DNA of 64,000 bases from Yponomeuta sedellus (lineage: Eukaryota > Arthropoda > Insecta > Lepidoptera > Yponomeutidae). A program made the translations under genes and the position numbers. A model generated the notes under the pieces. That model was not told the origin of the DNA and did no database searches. It was given only the letters and a program-made list of their open reading frames with translations. Of the stretch, positions 21,814 through 33,232 are shown in pieces (positions within the stretch are counted from its first letter, which is position 1; each line of letters begins with the position of its first letter). Location: contig OW203724.1 in the NCBI GenBank assembly GCA_934045075.1, forward strand, positions 21,233,721 to 21,297,720, written 5' to 3'.

Positions 21814-22596
21814 GCTTCAAGAGTATATGTATATATCTTCTAATATACAAGTACTACGAAAATTTATAAAACTTCTTCAGCTTATTAATGACTAAGAAGG
21901 GACTCGGAGTGACTTTCTGTTACTCTTTTACGTACGCTCTGATCTTGGAGAAGTTAACTGGGTATACTGTATCGTAATTGAATCTTTCTGGCGCCTTACT
22001 GGATGAGAAGGCTCCACTTCCACTGAGTTAGGAGCTGATAATTTGCGGTCTTTTGTTTCCGTTATCATTAGTATCACCCGTAAGTAGTTTTAGCAAGCCT
22101 AGGCCAAGATAACTAGAGGGTAACAAAATGCCCAAACACGTCGGAAATAGGCAAAACGAAAGATCTATAAATCTTCCTCCACACCTTTATTATTTACAAA
22201 AACAACCTATATTTCAGTAATAAACGAAAGTTTAATCGGTAAAAGGTTAAAGCCATTTTTCTAAAATTCTTTTAAATCTGTATTAAAACACCTCGCAGTA
22301 TCATGGCGTCGAATCTGACCTCACGCCTAGGTAAACAAATATCAAACGTCAAAAAAAGCACGGGTGAAGTTTACCAATATTTACCTAGCGTGACGTCACG
22401 CGGTGTGGTGTCTCAGTCAAAATGCCCGAAAGCAGTATTTTAATATTTTATGGTATTATGGTATTTTCTAAGCTTAACACGAGCATAATAAAACTGTTTT
22501 TACACGAATTTTACTTTTTTATTTTACATTTTTACAATGAAAATATAGCTAATCTCATTTTTTTATATAACTAGATCACTGTTTTAAATCTTTTGA
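21814..22596. other. Unassigned DNA
   Basis: No gene or clear repeat was recognised. Confidence 0.35.
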
Positions 22597-22727
22597 CAGT
22601 AACTACCGCCACTGTCTTACAATCCTCCACCAACCCGGACTTGGCCACCGTGGTGGAGTATGGCCTAACCTTTCTGCGATGCAGAAAAGGACCCGTGCCC
22701 CAGCAGTGGGGACATACAAGGGTCGAT
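22597..22727 (+). repeat. SINE-F 3' half
   Basis: CGCCACTGTCTTACAATCC, CCAACCCGGACTTGG, the tail GTGCCCCAGCAGTGGGGACA and CAAGGGTCGATAAC. Confidence 0.75.
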
Positions 22728-23167
22728 AACGAACTGTTTTAAATCTTGTACTTTGTACTTTCCCCTAATATCGTTCAATCTTTGATTATTTCATACTATC
22801 ATCACGCCTATTTTGTTTGTTCATAGTTAGCGAGTTCCTCTCTAACTATGATCTCTAACTATGAATCTTGACATTCTAAATTAAGAATGAATTGCTACCA
22901 ATAAAAACGTTTCTTTTCGTTCCGCTACAACTTTTCCAACAGTTAAAAAGTATCTGTTGCTTAAAAACGTAACTAGACGTAAGTGAAATGGCAATAATGA
23001 AAATGAGAATGATTATTTGTAACCATAAAATAAATCTTAATAAAGTCTAAATAATCTGTTAATCAGATGGCTAAAATTGCGAGTTACTTTACTTAAACTA
23101 TGTTCAACTCTGACGTCTATGCTAGGTAAAATAACCACTGATACATACAGACATCAGTTTTTCTCAT

Positions 23168-23327
23168 AACATATTTTAAACTTTCGCGACTTGAACATAG
23201 AATATTTTCGGGGCTTAATCGCGTAATAATTTATTGCTATTTTACCTCGACGTTTCGACGACGTTACAGTCATCGTGGCCACGAGAAGACGATAAATTAC
23301 TACGCGATTAAGCCCCAAAAATATTCT
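23168..23327. repeat. Hairpin insertion flanked by a 15-bp duplication
   Basis: ATCAGTTTTTCTCAT occurs exactly at 23153-23167 and 23328-23342. Between them, arms at about 23198-23235 and 23291-23328 are inverted (GGGGCTTAATCGCGTA) around a centre with CGACGTTTCGACGACGTTAC. The centre resembles 4610-4665. Confidence 0.65.
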
Positions 23328-23682
23328 ATCAGTTTTTCTCATTTGTAACAAGAATATAATTAAAGACGGTCCTGTGTGTTAAAAACATTACAAACATTAA
23401 GCACTATCTCGCTTTTTATGGCTCTACTGCTTTACAGATTTTGAAGGCTTTTAAAAGACTATAGAAGCATGTTTCCCATCACTAAGGAATCACTAGCAAT
23501 GGGAGCTATCGCGCGTGGCACGCCACCAAGCTTTATGGGTTTGATCGAAATCTAAAATTGCTTTTTACAAAGATCGCTGCTTGCAAAACAATATTCCTAC
23601 TGTTGAGTTTTCGTCACGATCTTCGGTTTTCAGTTACTTTTCGAATAAGTAGGTACTATTTCTATCTCTTGATATGTAGTGT

Positions 23683-23930
23683 CCCATAGTCGCCTTTTAC
23701 GACACCCGCGGGAAGAATTGGGTTGGTGCTATTCTCTAGACCGACACCACACAGTAGTAGGCGACTAAGCGATACAAACCGGGGGGTGGGCAGCAGTACA
23801 ATTCCACCAAACTGCGATCCCAGAACCGCATGCCCAGCGTGGGGATTATGGGCATTACCCCCCAATGATGGCATTACCTTGCGCTATGGCGCTCATTAGG
23901 GAAGGGCTATGTTCAGCAGTGGACTATGTG
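23683..23930 (+). repeat. SINE-E with inverted 5' part
   Basis: 23757-23930 is plus-oriented SINE-E from GGCGACTAAG to the RTE tail. 23683-23752 is the SINE-E 5' part in the opposite orientation, meeting it head to head with a short overlap at the GGCGACTA region. This is the structure made by twin priming during target-primed reverse transcription. Confidence 0.7.
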
Positions 23931-24329
23931 AACACTTCGGACACTCAGGTTTCCTGGCGATATTTTCCTTTGCAGTTAGCGTGTGGTATTGTTTCTACTA
24001 CTTCAACTTCATAATTTAATCCTTTAATAAAGAAATTTCCTATCAAACTGCAATCTGTCCCATGGCAGTCATTGATTGTGTAAGGTTTACATTCGCTTTT
24101 ATTTATTTAAACAAATCTAACTACCAACAAAGGTAACTACAGAATAGTTAGTTTATTAATAAAATTTCATACTCAAACTTTTACATTATATGGTAAAAAC
24201 ACAAAGTTAATTTTTCGTTTATCATTAATTACACTGTGCCCGAAAAAGCAATGTTTAGTTTAATGAATGGAAAAAATAGAATAATTGTATAGAAAATATT
24301 ATTATGTCTCTTAAAACTCCTTCACGATC

Positions 24330-24560
24330 GTGAGGAAACCATCGTGAGGAAACCTGATTGTCTAAGGAGTTTACATACCACGTCGCTTGAAATCACCCAT
24401 ACACGTTGGGCACTCGCCCACATTCTCCCTGTCTCTCTAAGAGAAGGCTGCTTAGCATTTCGTTACCTAGAAGAAATTGCTTTTAGTAATAAGGCTACCG
24501 ATTGTACTATACCTACTATCATATAATTTCTGTTACTGTAATTTCTGTTTACAAAAAAGA
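24330..24560 (+). repeat. Decayed SINE-D piece followed by LINE 3' UTR piece
   Basis: 24335-24445 keeps SINE-D order (ATCGTGAGGAAACCTGATTG, GTTGGGCACTCG, AAGAGAAGGCTGC). 24463-24500 resembles the Jockey/CR1 3' UTR (GAAGAAATTGCTTTTAGTAA). Confidence 0.4.
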
Positions 24561-26184
24561 ATATCTACTAACTGTCTACCTTAGTATACCTATATTATTT
24601 ATGAAGCCTAAATTTGTCTTGCTGCAGGGCACATGTCTACTCTCAGAGAGAGACACTATGAGCTTTACGTCATGCGACCTAAAATATAAGATTACTTACT
24701 TCACGTATTAGTTAAAAAAAAAGATTGCTAGCACAACAATCTTCAACATATTACCTGTCTTATAAGTAAACGCTGTAAGATACGAATACATAAAATCAAT
24801 AGGATCTCGTTGCAAATTCACCCATAACGTAACTGATTAGAGTGCACAAGTGTAATGCTACTGACTGTACCAGGTCAATTATCGTGCCTTACTTAAACAC
24901 ATGGTTACAGCACTTATGGCTCAGGGCAAAGACTATGATTACGAATGCGTTTATAGACTGGACAGTTTGGATTCACTAGAAGGAGACTCTCATGGTTGCA
25001 CGTCTGACCTCGGTTAGCTTGTGGAGGCGACAAGATTAGGGGACAACTTTTAAAATTACGTTCTAAAATCGAAATCATACCAAAAATATAGTACACTTAA
25101 TTTAATTAAATGCATAATAGTGATAAACATCAAATCAAAGAATGTTTTCATACTCAAAGAGTGGTCTTTTACAGTTTTTAATAGACTTTTTTTGTTGCTA
25201 AGACGTCAGTAATAATATAAAAATTTAAGTATAGGTGCTGGATTAGTGATAGGAGGAAATTTAATTTTAAGAAACAACTACAGAAGGTGATTTATTTATA
25301 TTAAAACGATTATCTATACACCCACAGCATGTGAGCTCAGCATTGCACACTTATTTAATGCGCAATATAGGTAATGGCCATATTGAATTAGAGAGTAGCG
25401 AAAATGACAGCCTCGTCATCACTACTATGGCACACCTCTCGTATTAAATTCTGGTAAAACTTTTCCTTTACCGCCGCGCGTGGCAATTGTTAGAACAGAA
25501 TCGTTCTAGAATCACTCTAGGTTTGTAAGCGTTAACAGTCCGCTGATAAAAGTGAATTGCTGGACCGAGAAATATTAATAATAAAAATCTCACAGACACT
25601 GACGATTAAGGTGTCTGTACAGACATCACGTCTGTTTCCTTAGCAAATCTTTGCCACCATTTTACCGTACACCGGGCGCGCGCGGCGCTCGCTCCACAAT
25701 CTTGAGTGATAGGTGATCAACTGATCGCTGATCACTAATCGTGGTCGGCATTGACGGGTTAAGAAGCCGTTTCCTGTGTTACTGTCTAATTTACAGGTAC
25801 TCTACACATAGAGAGGTAATGCGTAATGGCGAGGAGTGATCATATCTGCTGGTTTGTTCTTGGTATTCGAAATGTGGTCGGATGAAAGGACTGTCCCATT
25901 GGTATAGGTACATAATTTGAGTATTGTGTGTAAATACTTTTCATGAAATTGCAGAATGACTTTCATCACTTTTAATGATATCTCATCATATTGTATTCTT
26001 TAGGCTCTTAAAAAATTCCGTACAGACGAATTCCGCTCATGATTTGAGGAGAATAATTTCAATTCACTTCAATTCTTTTTTATGGCATCAATAAGATTCT
26101 GCCAATGTCAGGTTTGTGGCATCCGAAGTTCCCATAGCTCTATTCAGGTCAGTTTATTTGACAGCTGTCAGTTAGGTTCAGATA
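24561..26184. other. Unassigned DNA
   Basis: A GC-rich patch lies at 25670-25695. No gene, no recognised repeat. Confidence 0.35.
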
Positions 26185-26226
26185 GGCAAAATCACGGATG
26201 TAAATTTACATCCGTGGGCAAAATCA
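26185..26226. repeat. 24-bp perfect palindrome inside a 10-bp direct repeat
   Basis: CACGGATGTAAATTTACATC and its last bases form a perfect palindrome at 26193-26216. GGCAAAATCA occurs at 26185-26194 and 26217-26226. Confidence 0.6.
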
Positions 26227-26467
26227 AAATTTATTAAATGGTCTCTTTTTCTGTGACTGAGTCTGGGAACGGCAATGAGCAAGGAGCGTCATGGACATGT
26301 ATCATCATAGTTGCATACTATCTGCCACGCAGATTTTTCAGATCAGGTAGGGTTTGCGCCAGCGACGTCTATCGATCAAAGGATGAACCTATTATTGTCT
26401 TTTAAATTGCTCTGAAAAGGCTCAAACTTCTGTGCCTTTCACTTATTTTGATACTACCAAAACGCTG

Positions 26468-26692
26468 TCTGTAAAACCGAAGGTGTCGGGTTCGATCCCC
26501 GGCCGCGTCAAATAAGGAAACGAACTTTTCTAGTTTGTCTTGGGTCTTGGATGTTATCTATGTATTTACTGTATTAAATCTATCGCCGAGTTAGCATCTG
26601 TAACACAAGTGATTTAGTTCTACTTAGTATGGGGCTAACGAGATCTGTGTAATATGTACAAGAATATTTATTATTATTTATTATTATTATAG
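26468..26692 (+). repeat. SINE-H, 5' truncated
   Basis: It keeps the B-box end GGGTTCGATCCCCGGCCG, then GTCTTGGATGTTATCTATGT, ATTAAATCTATCG, TTAGTATGGGGCTAACGAGA and an AT tail. The fuller copy is at 52758-53000. Confidence 0.75.
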
Positions 26693-26837
26693 GGTTATTT
26701 AAAACATTCGCAAATCCATATAAATGTTGGCTAGAATTAGTCATAAATACAACTTAACCTACAACTTATGTTCTACGACTTTTAAAACAGTTTGTTCCAA
26801 TTTCATTGTTGAATAAATAAAGTATGAAGTGGCGCGG

Positions 26838-26985
26838 TGTCAGAGGCCTTATGGGTGGCTTGATATCTTCCGAAAGTAAGGCCCGCCACTGTCTTACAAA
26901 CCTCCACCAACCCGGACTTGGCCCCCTGTGGTGGAGTATGGCCTAACCTTCCTGCGATGCAGGAAGAGACCCGTGCCCCAGCTGA
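26838..26985 (+). repeat. SINE-F 3' half
   Basis: It runs from GTCAGAGGCCTTATGGG through CCTCCACCAACCCGGACTTG to GAAGAGACCCGTGCCCCAGC. The final tail is altered. Confidence 0.7.
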
Positions 26986-27313
26986 CAAACAGGGTTGAAA
27001 TCGGAAATCGGATAAAAAGAGCCCTTTATACCCAAATGATCGAACATCTTGATTTAAAAGGCTTCCTCTTTGCATTTTAGTAAGACACCCATATCATTAA
27101 AACTGCCAAAGAAACCCTAATACTACAAAACGTAGAAGTCAGAAAAAAAAACTCATAGAAAACAAAAAAAGAAGGCTATCTAAGAGTACGTGGAATATGC
27201 TGCATTAATAAGAGTCTATGTTGAATGTTATGATAACGTAGTGTACTGAGATGCTGAGGTGAGGTTGCAAGTGATACGTAAATTGTATTAAATTACTTCT
27301 CATTCTTCTTTTT

Positions 27314-27561
27314 CAGGCTATATTAGTCCACTGCGGGACTAAGCCCTCCCCTAATGAGCGCCACAGCGCAAGGTTGTGCCATAATTGGGGGTAGGGCCAT
27401 AATCCTTACGCGGGGCATGCGGGCTGGGATCGCAGTTTGATGGAATTATACTGCAGGGGTCGCTGCTGTCCACTCCCCGGTTTGTGTCCCTTAGTCGCCT
27501 TTTACGACACCCGCGGGAAGAATTTGGGTTGGTGCTATTCTCTAGGCCGACCCCCCACAGC
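27314..27561 (-). repeat. SINE-E copy
   Basis: Full-length body with the usual 5' end (CACAGC on the plus strand). The tail shows TCTTTTTC, a GAA-type repeat in element orientation. Confidence 0.75.
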
Positions 27562-27761
27562 AGCAGATTACTTAGATTTAAGAAACTATAATTTTTATTC
27601 TTCGTTTTCTTTTTGTGCAATATGATGTTTCATAACTATCTATCTACCTAGAACGGTCCAAGTAAATTCATTTTGTTTGCCTGTCATGAACCCAACCGAC
27701 AATGTTCCAAGTAGAAGCATTGTGTCTGCGTGACTTTAATCCAACCTCGGCCATCACACTA

Positions 27762-28166
27762 ATAATAATAATATTGGCCTTTTTGCATCTACTTAATGAG
27801 ATGATTCTTATAGCGTCTAGTGGCATCTTCACCCACACCAAATGGGCGAAGGGACCACTCCGACGCTGTAGTGCCTGGGTCATGGTTTTTATAGATGGTG
27901 TAGGCTTGCCCAGCACCTATACCATCCTGACAGCCTAGTCGGCCTAGCCCACAGGAAAGACTAGTCAATACGTGCGGAGCCAACTAAGCTGCGGGTTTCC
28001 TCACGATGTTTTCCTTCATCGTTAGCGTGTGGTATTGCGACTACAAATTCGCAAATGTACGTAACTTTGAAATTAAACAAAGTCATTGGTACATGCCCGC
28101 ACTCGGGATCGAACCTGGGGCTCTCGCTTGCCAGTCTATGGTTCTACCCACTGAGCTACCACCGCT
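27762..28166 (-). repeat. SINE-C full copy with TSD
   Basis: CCATCACACTA at 27751-27761 and 28167-28177 bounds the element. In element orientation it opens with a tRNA-like head (GTGGTAGCTCAGTGGGTAGA, B box GGTTCGATCCC). A conserved body of about 300 bp follows (GTGAGGAAACCCGC, GACTAGTCTTTCCTGTGGGC), then GATGCAAAAAGGCC and an ATT-rich tail. Confidence 0.85.
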
Positions 28167-28379
28167 CCATCACACTATAACTACCTTTATTCATATTTGA
28201 GCCTAATTGTTTATTTACATCTATAGCTCTTACATTTGGTATAGAGAATACATGCAATTATCAATTTTATAAGGTAATGCACTCGATAGGCTCCAAAACT
28301 TCCCCATATCCTGTACAAAATGCAGTACTCCACCACTTTAATTACATAAGGTAGCACTTAACGATGTTCAATACCAGTT

Positions 28380-29215
28380 TAGAACGTGACGAGCTGGAAT
28401 TTTGATAGCTTCCAACCGCCGGTAGCCGCGTTCGATTCCCGGGCCCGATTATAGTAATTTCGAAGCCACGCTCCGCGAAGAGGTTATTTGCTCCACATTA
28501 CGTCAGTATCGATTTCATTAGATCGCCACCGATTTAATAATAAATCCTGAGGTTGTTCCACTTTGGGCTTGAATTTTTGTACCGACTAAGATTATGTTAA
28601 GCAATTTGTTACCTTTGCCTCTGGTTAATTGAATTTATACTTTATTTCACACGAAACATTTCATAACAGGACATTACATAAAAAATAATGTACAAAGGCT
28701 TGAAAAAGATAACGTGGATTATTTTGTGTGTAAAGCGTACCCTTCGTTGTATTAAGAAATATTTTTTTTAATAATAAGACGATTACGAACAAAGGATGCT
28801 GGCTGGGATCCCCTGCCTTTTATTCTAAAGCTTGCTTGATTTAAAGACCAAATTAATGTACTTATAGCGTAGTGGTGATAGTTTCTATCTTCGGCCTAGA
28901 TGAACACAACTCTCGAGACATGGCAGGTGTAAACTAGCCTACTACAATCTCGGTCAATGTCTACAATGTCTGTGCTTGCAGTAGAAAATTTAATGCAAAG
29001 AAATTCTAAGGCAACCAATCAATCAACCAATGGGAATCAGCACCTATGACTCTTTTGCCAACTGTGAAAACAAAAGAGGGCTACATATTTTAGGCTCGTT
29101 TGTAGCTTTCAAATAAAAAAGGGGGCTAGTCAATTATTTTTCTTCACGGTCTTTTCCTTTACAATAGAAAAGCACGATCATCCACTCTTCCTTATACACC
29201 AATCAATAACTTTGT
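28380..29215. other. Mostly unassigned DNA
   Basis: 28395-28450 has a tRNA-T-arm-like GCGTTCGATTCCCGGG, perhaps a SINE remnant. Nothing else was recognised. Confidence 0.3.
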
Positions 29216-29306
29216 TTTTTAACTTATTGACATTGGTGAAGTTATAGTAACAATACCATTGGCTTAATTTTATAAGAAAACGTCGCGAAAAAACCTGAGC
29301 GTCTGA

Positions 29307-29710
29307 TGATGATGATTGGCCTTTTGCGTCTACGTAATGAGATGATTTATGCAGCGTCCAGTGGTATCCTCACTCACACTTGATGGGTGGAGGGACCACT
29401 CCGACGATGTAGTGCCTGGGACATAGTTTTGTAGATGGTGTAGGCTTGCCCAGAACCTATACCATCCTGACAGCTTAGTCGGCCTAGCCCACAGGAAAGA
29501 CTAGTCAATACGTGCGGAGCCAACCAAGCCGCGGGTTTCCTCACGATGTTTTCCTTCACAGTTAGCTTGTGGTATTGCGACTACAAATTTGCAAATGTAC
29601 GTAACTTTGAAAATTAAACAAAGTCATTGGTACATGCCAACACTCGGGATCGAACCTGGGGCTCTCGCTTGCCAGTCCATGGTTCTACCGACTGAGCTAC
29701 CACCGCTCTA
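29307..29710 (-). repeat. SINE-C inserted in a SINE-D remnant
   Basis: The TSD AGCGTCTGA lies at 29298-29306 and 29711-29719. The flanks (GAAGTTATAGTAACAATACC before; GAGGTGTATAA after) are SINE-D sequence split by the insertion, so SINE-C moved here after SINE-D. Confidence 0.8.
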
Positions 29711-29842
29711 AGCGTCTGAGGTGTATAATAAAACCGTTCATATTACTCGAGAAATGGAAACAAAATTCCTTCCCTTTTAAACATGTAAATCTAAGCGAAA
29801 ATTGTACCTGTAATTACAGTGTCAGTGTATAATGGCAATAGT

Positions 29843-29926
29843 GGGACGTCACGGGACGGTCACCCATACTGAATCTGACCGCGACTTGAGTCCAATTACT
29901 TGGTTCGACTAGGCCCCGAGCGCTTC
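29843..29926 (-). repeat. SINE-F 5' head
   Basis: Reverse copy of the 5S-like head (ACGGGACGGTCACCCAT, CCGAGCGCTTC). Confidence 0.6.
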
Positions 29927-30420
29927 TATTTTTAGTAATTGTTGGTAACAAGATGAACAATCTCTGGTCAAAAGCGGAACTACCCCGCTAGTTAGATAGG
30001 TAGCGGATGAAGGTTTTTGTCGTAGATTGCTTTTGTTTTTTTATTTATTACATTACCATCTACGCCTGTGCCCGAACGTATTAATTATTGAGTAGGCTTG
30101 ACCACGAAATTGCTCTAAGAATTATGAGGCAGCGTTACGAACCCATTGGTTACAAAGATGTTTGTCAAGATAGGAAGTATTACCTATCACATCACAAAGA
30201 AAGCTATTAAGATACACTAGATCCTAAAATCGGGTTTAAAACGGAGGGTTGTACCTAGATTTGTAATCTTGACCTCGGGTTGGTCCCCCAAAATATGTTT
30301 TTTCGCGATTTGGTTGTCCCGATCCTACTTTGGCACAAGAACAGTGATTGTATTGTGTGGAAGTCATTCATTCAATTATTTCATGAGAAAAAGCATATGG
30401 ACAACAATTCGGGTCTCGTT
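29927..30420. other. Mostly unassigned; family I remnant at about 30270-30370
   Basis: TTTGGTTGTCCCGATCCTAC and ATTGTGTGG recall family I at 7461. No gene. Confidence 0.3.
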
Positions 30421-30870
30421 TTTACGATGAAGTCAGCCGTATTGTGTAAGAGGGAGACAAATAGTTATACAGTAATAATAATTTAAAGTAACTGTTTATC
30501 CAATAACTAATCGTGTTTAGACCTGTTAAATTTGTTAATTCAATTCAATTCAAATATTTTTATTCATTGGCTTTTACGATAAAGTAAGCCGTTGTGTGAG
30601 AGGGAGACAAATAAATAGTTATACAGTAATAATAATTTAAAGTAATAGTTTACCCAATAACTAATCGTGTTTAGACCTGTTAAATTTGTTAATTCAATTC
30701 AATTATTTTTATTCATTGGCTTTTACGATAAAGTAAGCCGTTGTGTGAGAGGGAGACAAATAAATAGTTATACAGTAATAATAATTTGTAGTAGGAGACC
30801 CAATAACTAATCGTGACTTGGCCTGTTAAATATGTTTATTCAATTCAATCCAATTATTTTTATTTATTCT
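30421..30870. repeat. Three-copy tandem repeat, about 150-bp unit
   Basis: AGGGAGACAA recurs at 30451, 30601 and 30750, so the period is 150 then 149 bp. Each unit ends in AATTCAATTCAATT…TTTTTATTCATTGG, which on the minus strand looks like an AATAAA-bearing LINE 3' end. The units are very similar, so the duplication is fairly young. Confidence 0.75.
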
Positions 30871-31906
30871 AAAGGCAAAATGTTTTCTTAATGAAAGTCA
30901 AAGTTGTCATTTGTGCACTAATACGTGGAAAAACAACAGCTTCAGGACTTACATTAAACTTTCGGCATTAATAGATTGTAGCTATACTTATCCGGAATAG
31001 GCTACATAAATTTGGATAGAGGGTTTAGAAGGTAAATGCTTTTACCAGTAGGGTGTGATGTTCGTACTATTTTTTTTACTATCACCTTCAAACTCAATGC
31101 AAGTAAATCGCCAAAAGTATCAAAATAAATTAACAATAAGTATCATCTTTCAGGCGGGTTCTTAATTCCAAGTATGTGCAGTAGCGGTAGGGTGACCATA
31201 AGTATGAATCTGTAAAGATAATTTCGCAATATTTTATTAAAACCAGCTGCGTCTTTCCGTTGATCTAAATTTAACAAAGTCTTTAAAAACTTTTTTTTTG
31301 TTTTTAAATGAATTCCTTTCTACAACAACGATAGGTTTTTATTTAACCTTATTTGTTAAAATCGGTTAACGTATTTGACTGCTGCGGAATCTATATACCT
31401 GCAAGATTAATAGAATTTTCACCGTTCTGGTAACTTAAATCTAAAATAACCTCAAGATGATTTTGAGAAACATTCCCTCACTAACTTCATATATTATATA
31501 CTCCTGTCATAATGCATACAGACATATATTATCATCGTTGTAAATGTTAAAGTACACACAGAATAATATAACTTCGGAATAATATAAGTGCGATAGAGTT
31601 ATATTAAATTACAATTGTATCTGTGTGTGTGTGTGTGTGTGAACTACAGAGTCTCTTATTATAAAATAACATATATAGTATATATATTTATATTTTATTG
31701 TGCACAAAAAAATATATAACTTCATTGTAATACGTTCATCAGAATTAAATAAAAAAAAATATAAAAATTTGTACGTGTACAAATTTTATTAACACATACA
31801 ATATGTGATCTAAAAAATATTTTAGCGACATTTGTTACTTATACAAAAAAACTATTAATTAATCTACTCGGATTAAAAAAAACGACATTTTATGTACCAT
31901 CGATAT
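30871..31906. other. AT-rich DNA with a (TG)n run
   Basis: (TG)10 is at 31621-31641. Otherwise no gene or repeat was recognised. Confidence 0.45.
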
Positions 31907-31956
31907 CAACCCTTGTATGTCCCCACTGCTATGGCACGGGTCTCTTTCTGCATCCC
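31907..31956 (-). repeat. SINE-F tail
   Basis: ATCAACCCTTGTATGTCCCC and GGCACGGGTCTC are the reversed family 3' end. Confidence 0.6.
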
Positions 31957-32203
31957 AAGTCTGGACTGGTGTACCATAGTTGATATCAACTTATGGCCAC
32001 CCGAAAAGCAATATAGGCCCGAGAAAGGGTCAGGGCCTGCATCAGAGCCGCGCTAATGACTGCGCGCCCGCGGCACTCCCGTATCGGTAGCTCGATCGGA
32101 GCATCGCTCCCGGGGATGGCCATAGACTACTGCCAGAGATATAAGGATGGTGGATAGGATATGGTATAATGTTAAGACATTATCTATTTAATCTGTATAT
32201 ATT

Positions 32204-32453
32204 CATCGTCAGGCTATTCTATATAGTCCACTGCTGGACATAGCCCTCCCCGAAAGAGCGTCACGTTGTGCTATCATAGGGGTAATGCCCATAATGCCCA
32301 CGCTGGGCATGCGGGTTGGGGATCGCAGTTTGGTGGAATTGTACTGCAGGGGGTGCTGCTGCCCACTCCCCGGTTTGTGTCCCTTAGTCGCCTTTTACGA
32401 CACCCGCGGGAAGAATAGGGTTGGTGCTATTCTCTAGGCCGACAACACACAGC
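32204..32453 (-). repeat. SINE-E full copy with 14-bp TSD
   Basis: AATCTGTATATATT is exact at 32190-32203 and 32454-32467. The element 5' end is the same as at 14889, showing that this family has a fixed start and is not a set of randomly truncated LINEs. Confidence 0.88.
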
Positions 32454-32494
32454 AATCTGTATATATTACGGGTATACAAATATATATTGCGAAT

Positions 32495-32725
32495 GTGAGT
32501 GGAAGGGCTGGTAAGGGACATCCCAGACGGACATACATCGACCAAATAGGGGATGTATTAGCAAAGGGAAAGATAAAAAGTACCCGGAACCGGCGTGCGT
32601 GCATGCAACGACTTATGAACGTTGATGAATCGAAGGTGATCTGTCAGGATCGTGGTAAGTGGCAGTCCCTGGTCTCTGCCTACCCCTCTGGGATACAGGC
32701 GTGAGGTTATGTATGTATGTATGTA
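32495..32725 (+). pseudogene. LINE pol C-terminal end with (TATG)n tail
   Basis: Codes for a 69-residue end (GKGHPRRTYIDQIGDVL, TRNRRACMQRLMNVDE, DRGKWQSLVSAYPSG) closed by TGA at 32702-32704. It is followed at once by GTATGTATGTATGTATT. The basic -RPRRTYIDQ- and -DR.KW- motifs are typical of insect LINE pol ends. The 5' part is missing. The clade is not assigned. Confidence 0.6.
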
Positions 32726-32778
32726 TTACGGGTTTGATGTGAGGTTTTGATTATCTAATTCAAACGAAATCTAGTTCA

Positions 32779-33220
32779 AAAAACCTATTTAGAGGCTAAA
32801 AATTCCACCCATGCCGAGATTCGAACCCGCGACCTCTGGCTATCCGTGCCAGCGCTCTATCCAACTGAGCTAATGGGCGACTCACCGGCATCAGTGAAAC
32901 TTCGAACTCTTTACACTAATCTCTGTTTTACGTACAGGCAGCGACATCTGGCTTAAGTAAATTGCATCACTACATACTTTGCAGTTATGTTTTTACATCG
33001 GAATGATAATACTGTACCCACATGATTATACTATTTTTATTTTTAATGCACTAAGGACAATTGTAACCCGTGCTAAGGACAATTTTAAAAACCTATTTAG
33101 AGGCTAAAAATTCCACCCATGCTGAGATTCGAACCCGCGACCTCTGGCTATCCGTGCCAGCGCTCTATCCAACTGAGATAATGGGCGACTCACCGGCATC
33201 AGTGAAACTTCGAACCTCTA
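32779..33220 (-). repeat. SINE-B tandem dimer inserted as one unit
   Basis: AAATCTAGTTCA is at 32767-32778 and 33221-33232. Between them are two tRNA-like heads in the same orientation (around 32815-32885 and 33120-33190), joined by the A-rich tail of one unit and the upstream block of the next. One TSD pair for two heads shows single-event insertion. Confidence 0.85.
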
Positions 33221-33232
33221 AAATCTAGTTCA

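Noticed and set aside
30421..30870. CRISPR-like array
   Set aside because: Only three units of 150 bp with no short repeat/unique spacer structure, in a eukaryotic sequence.
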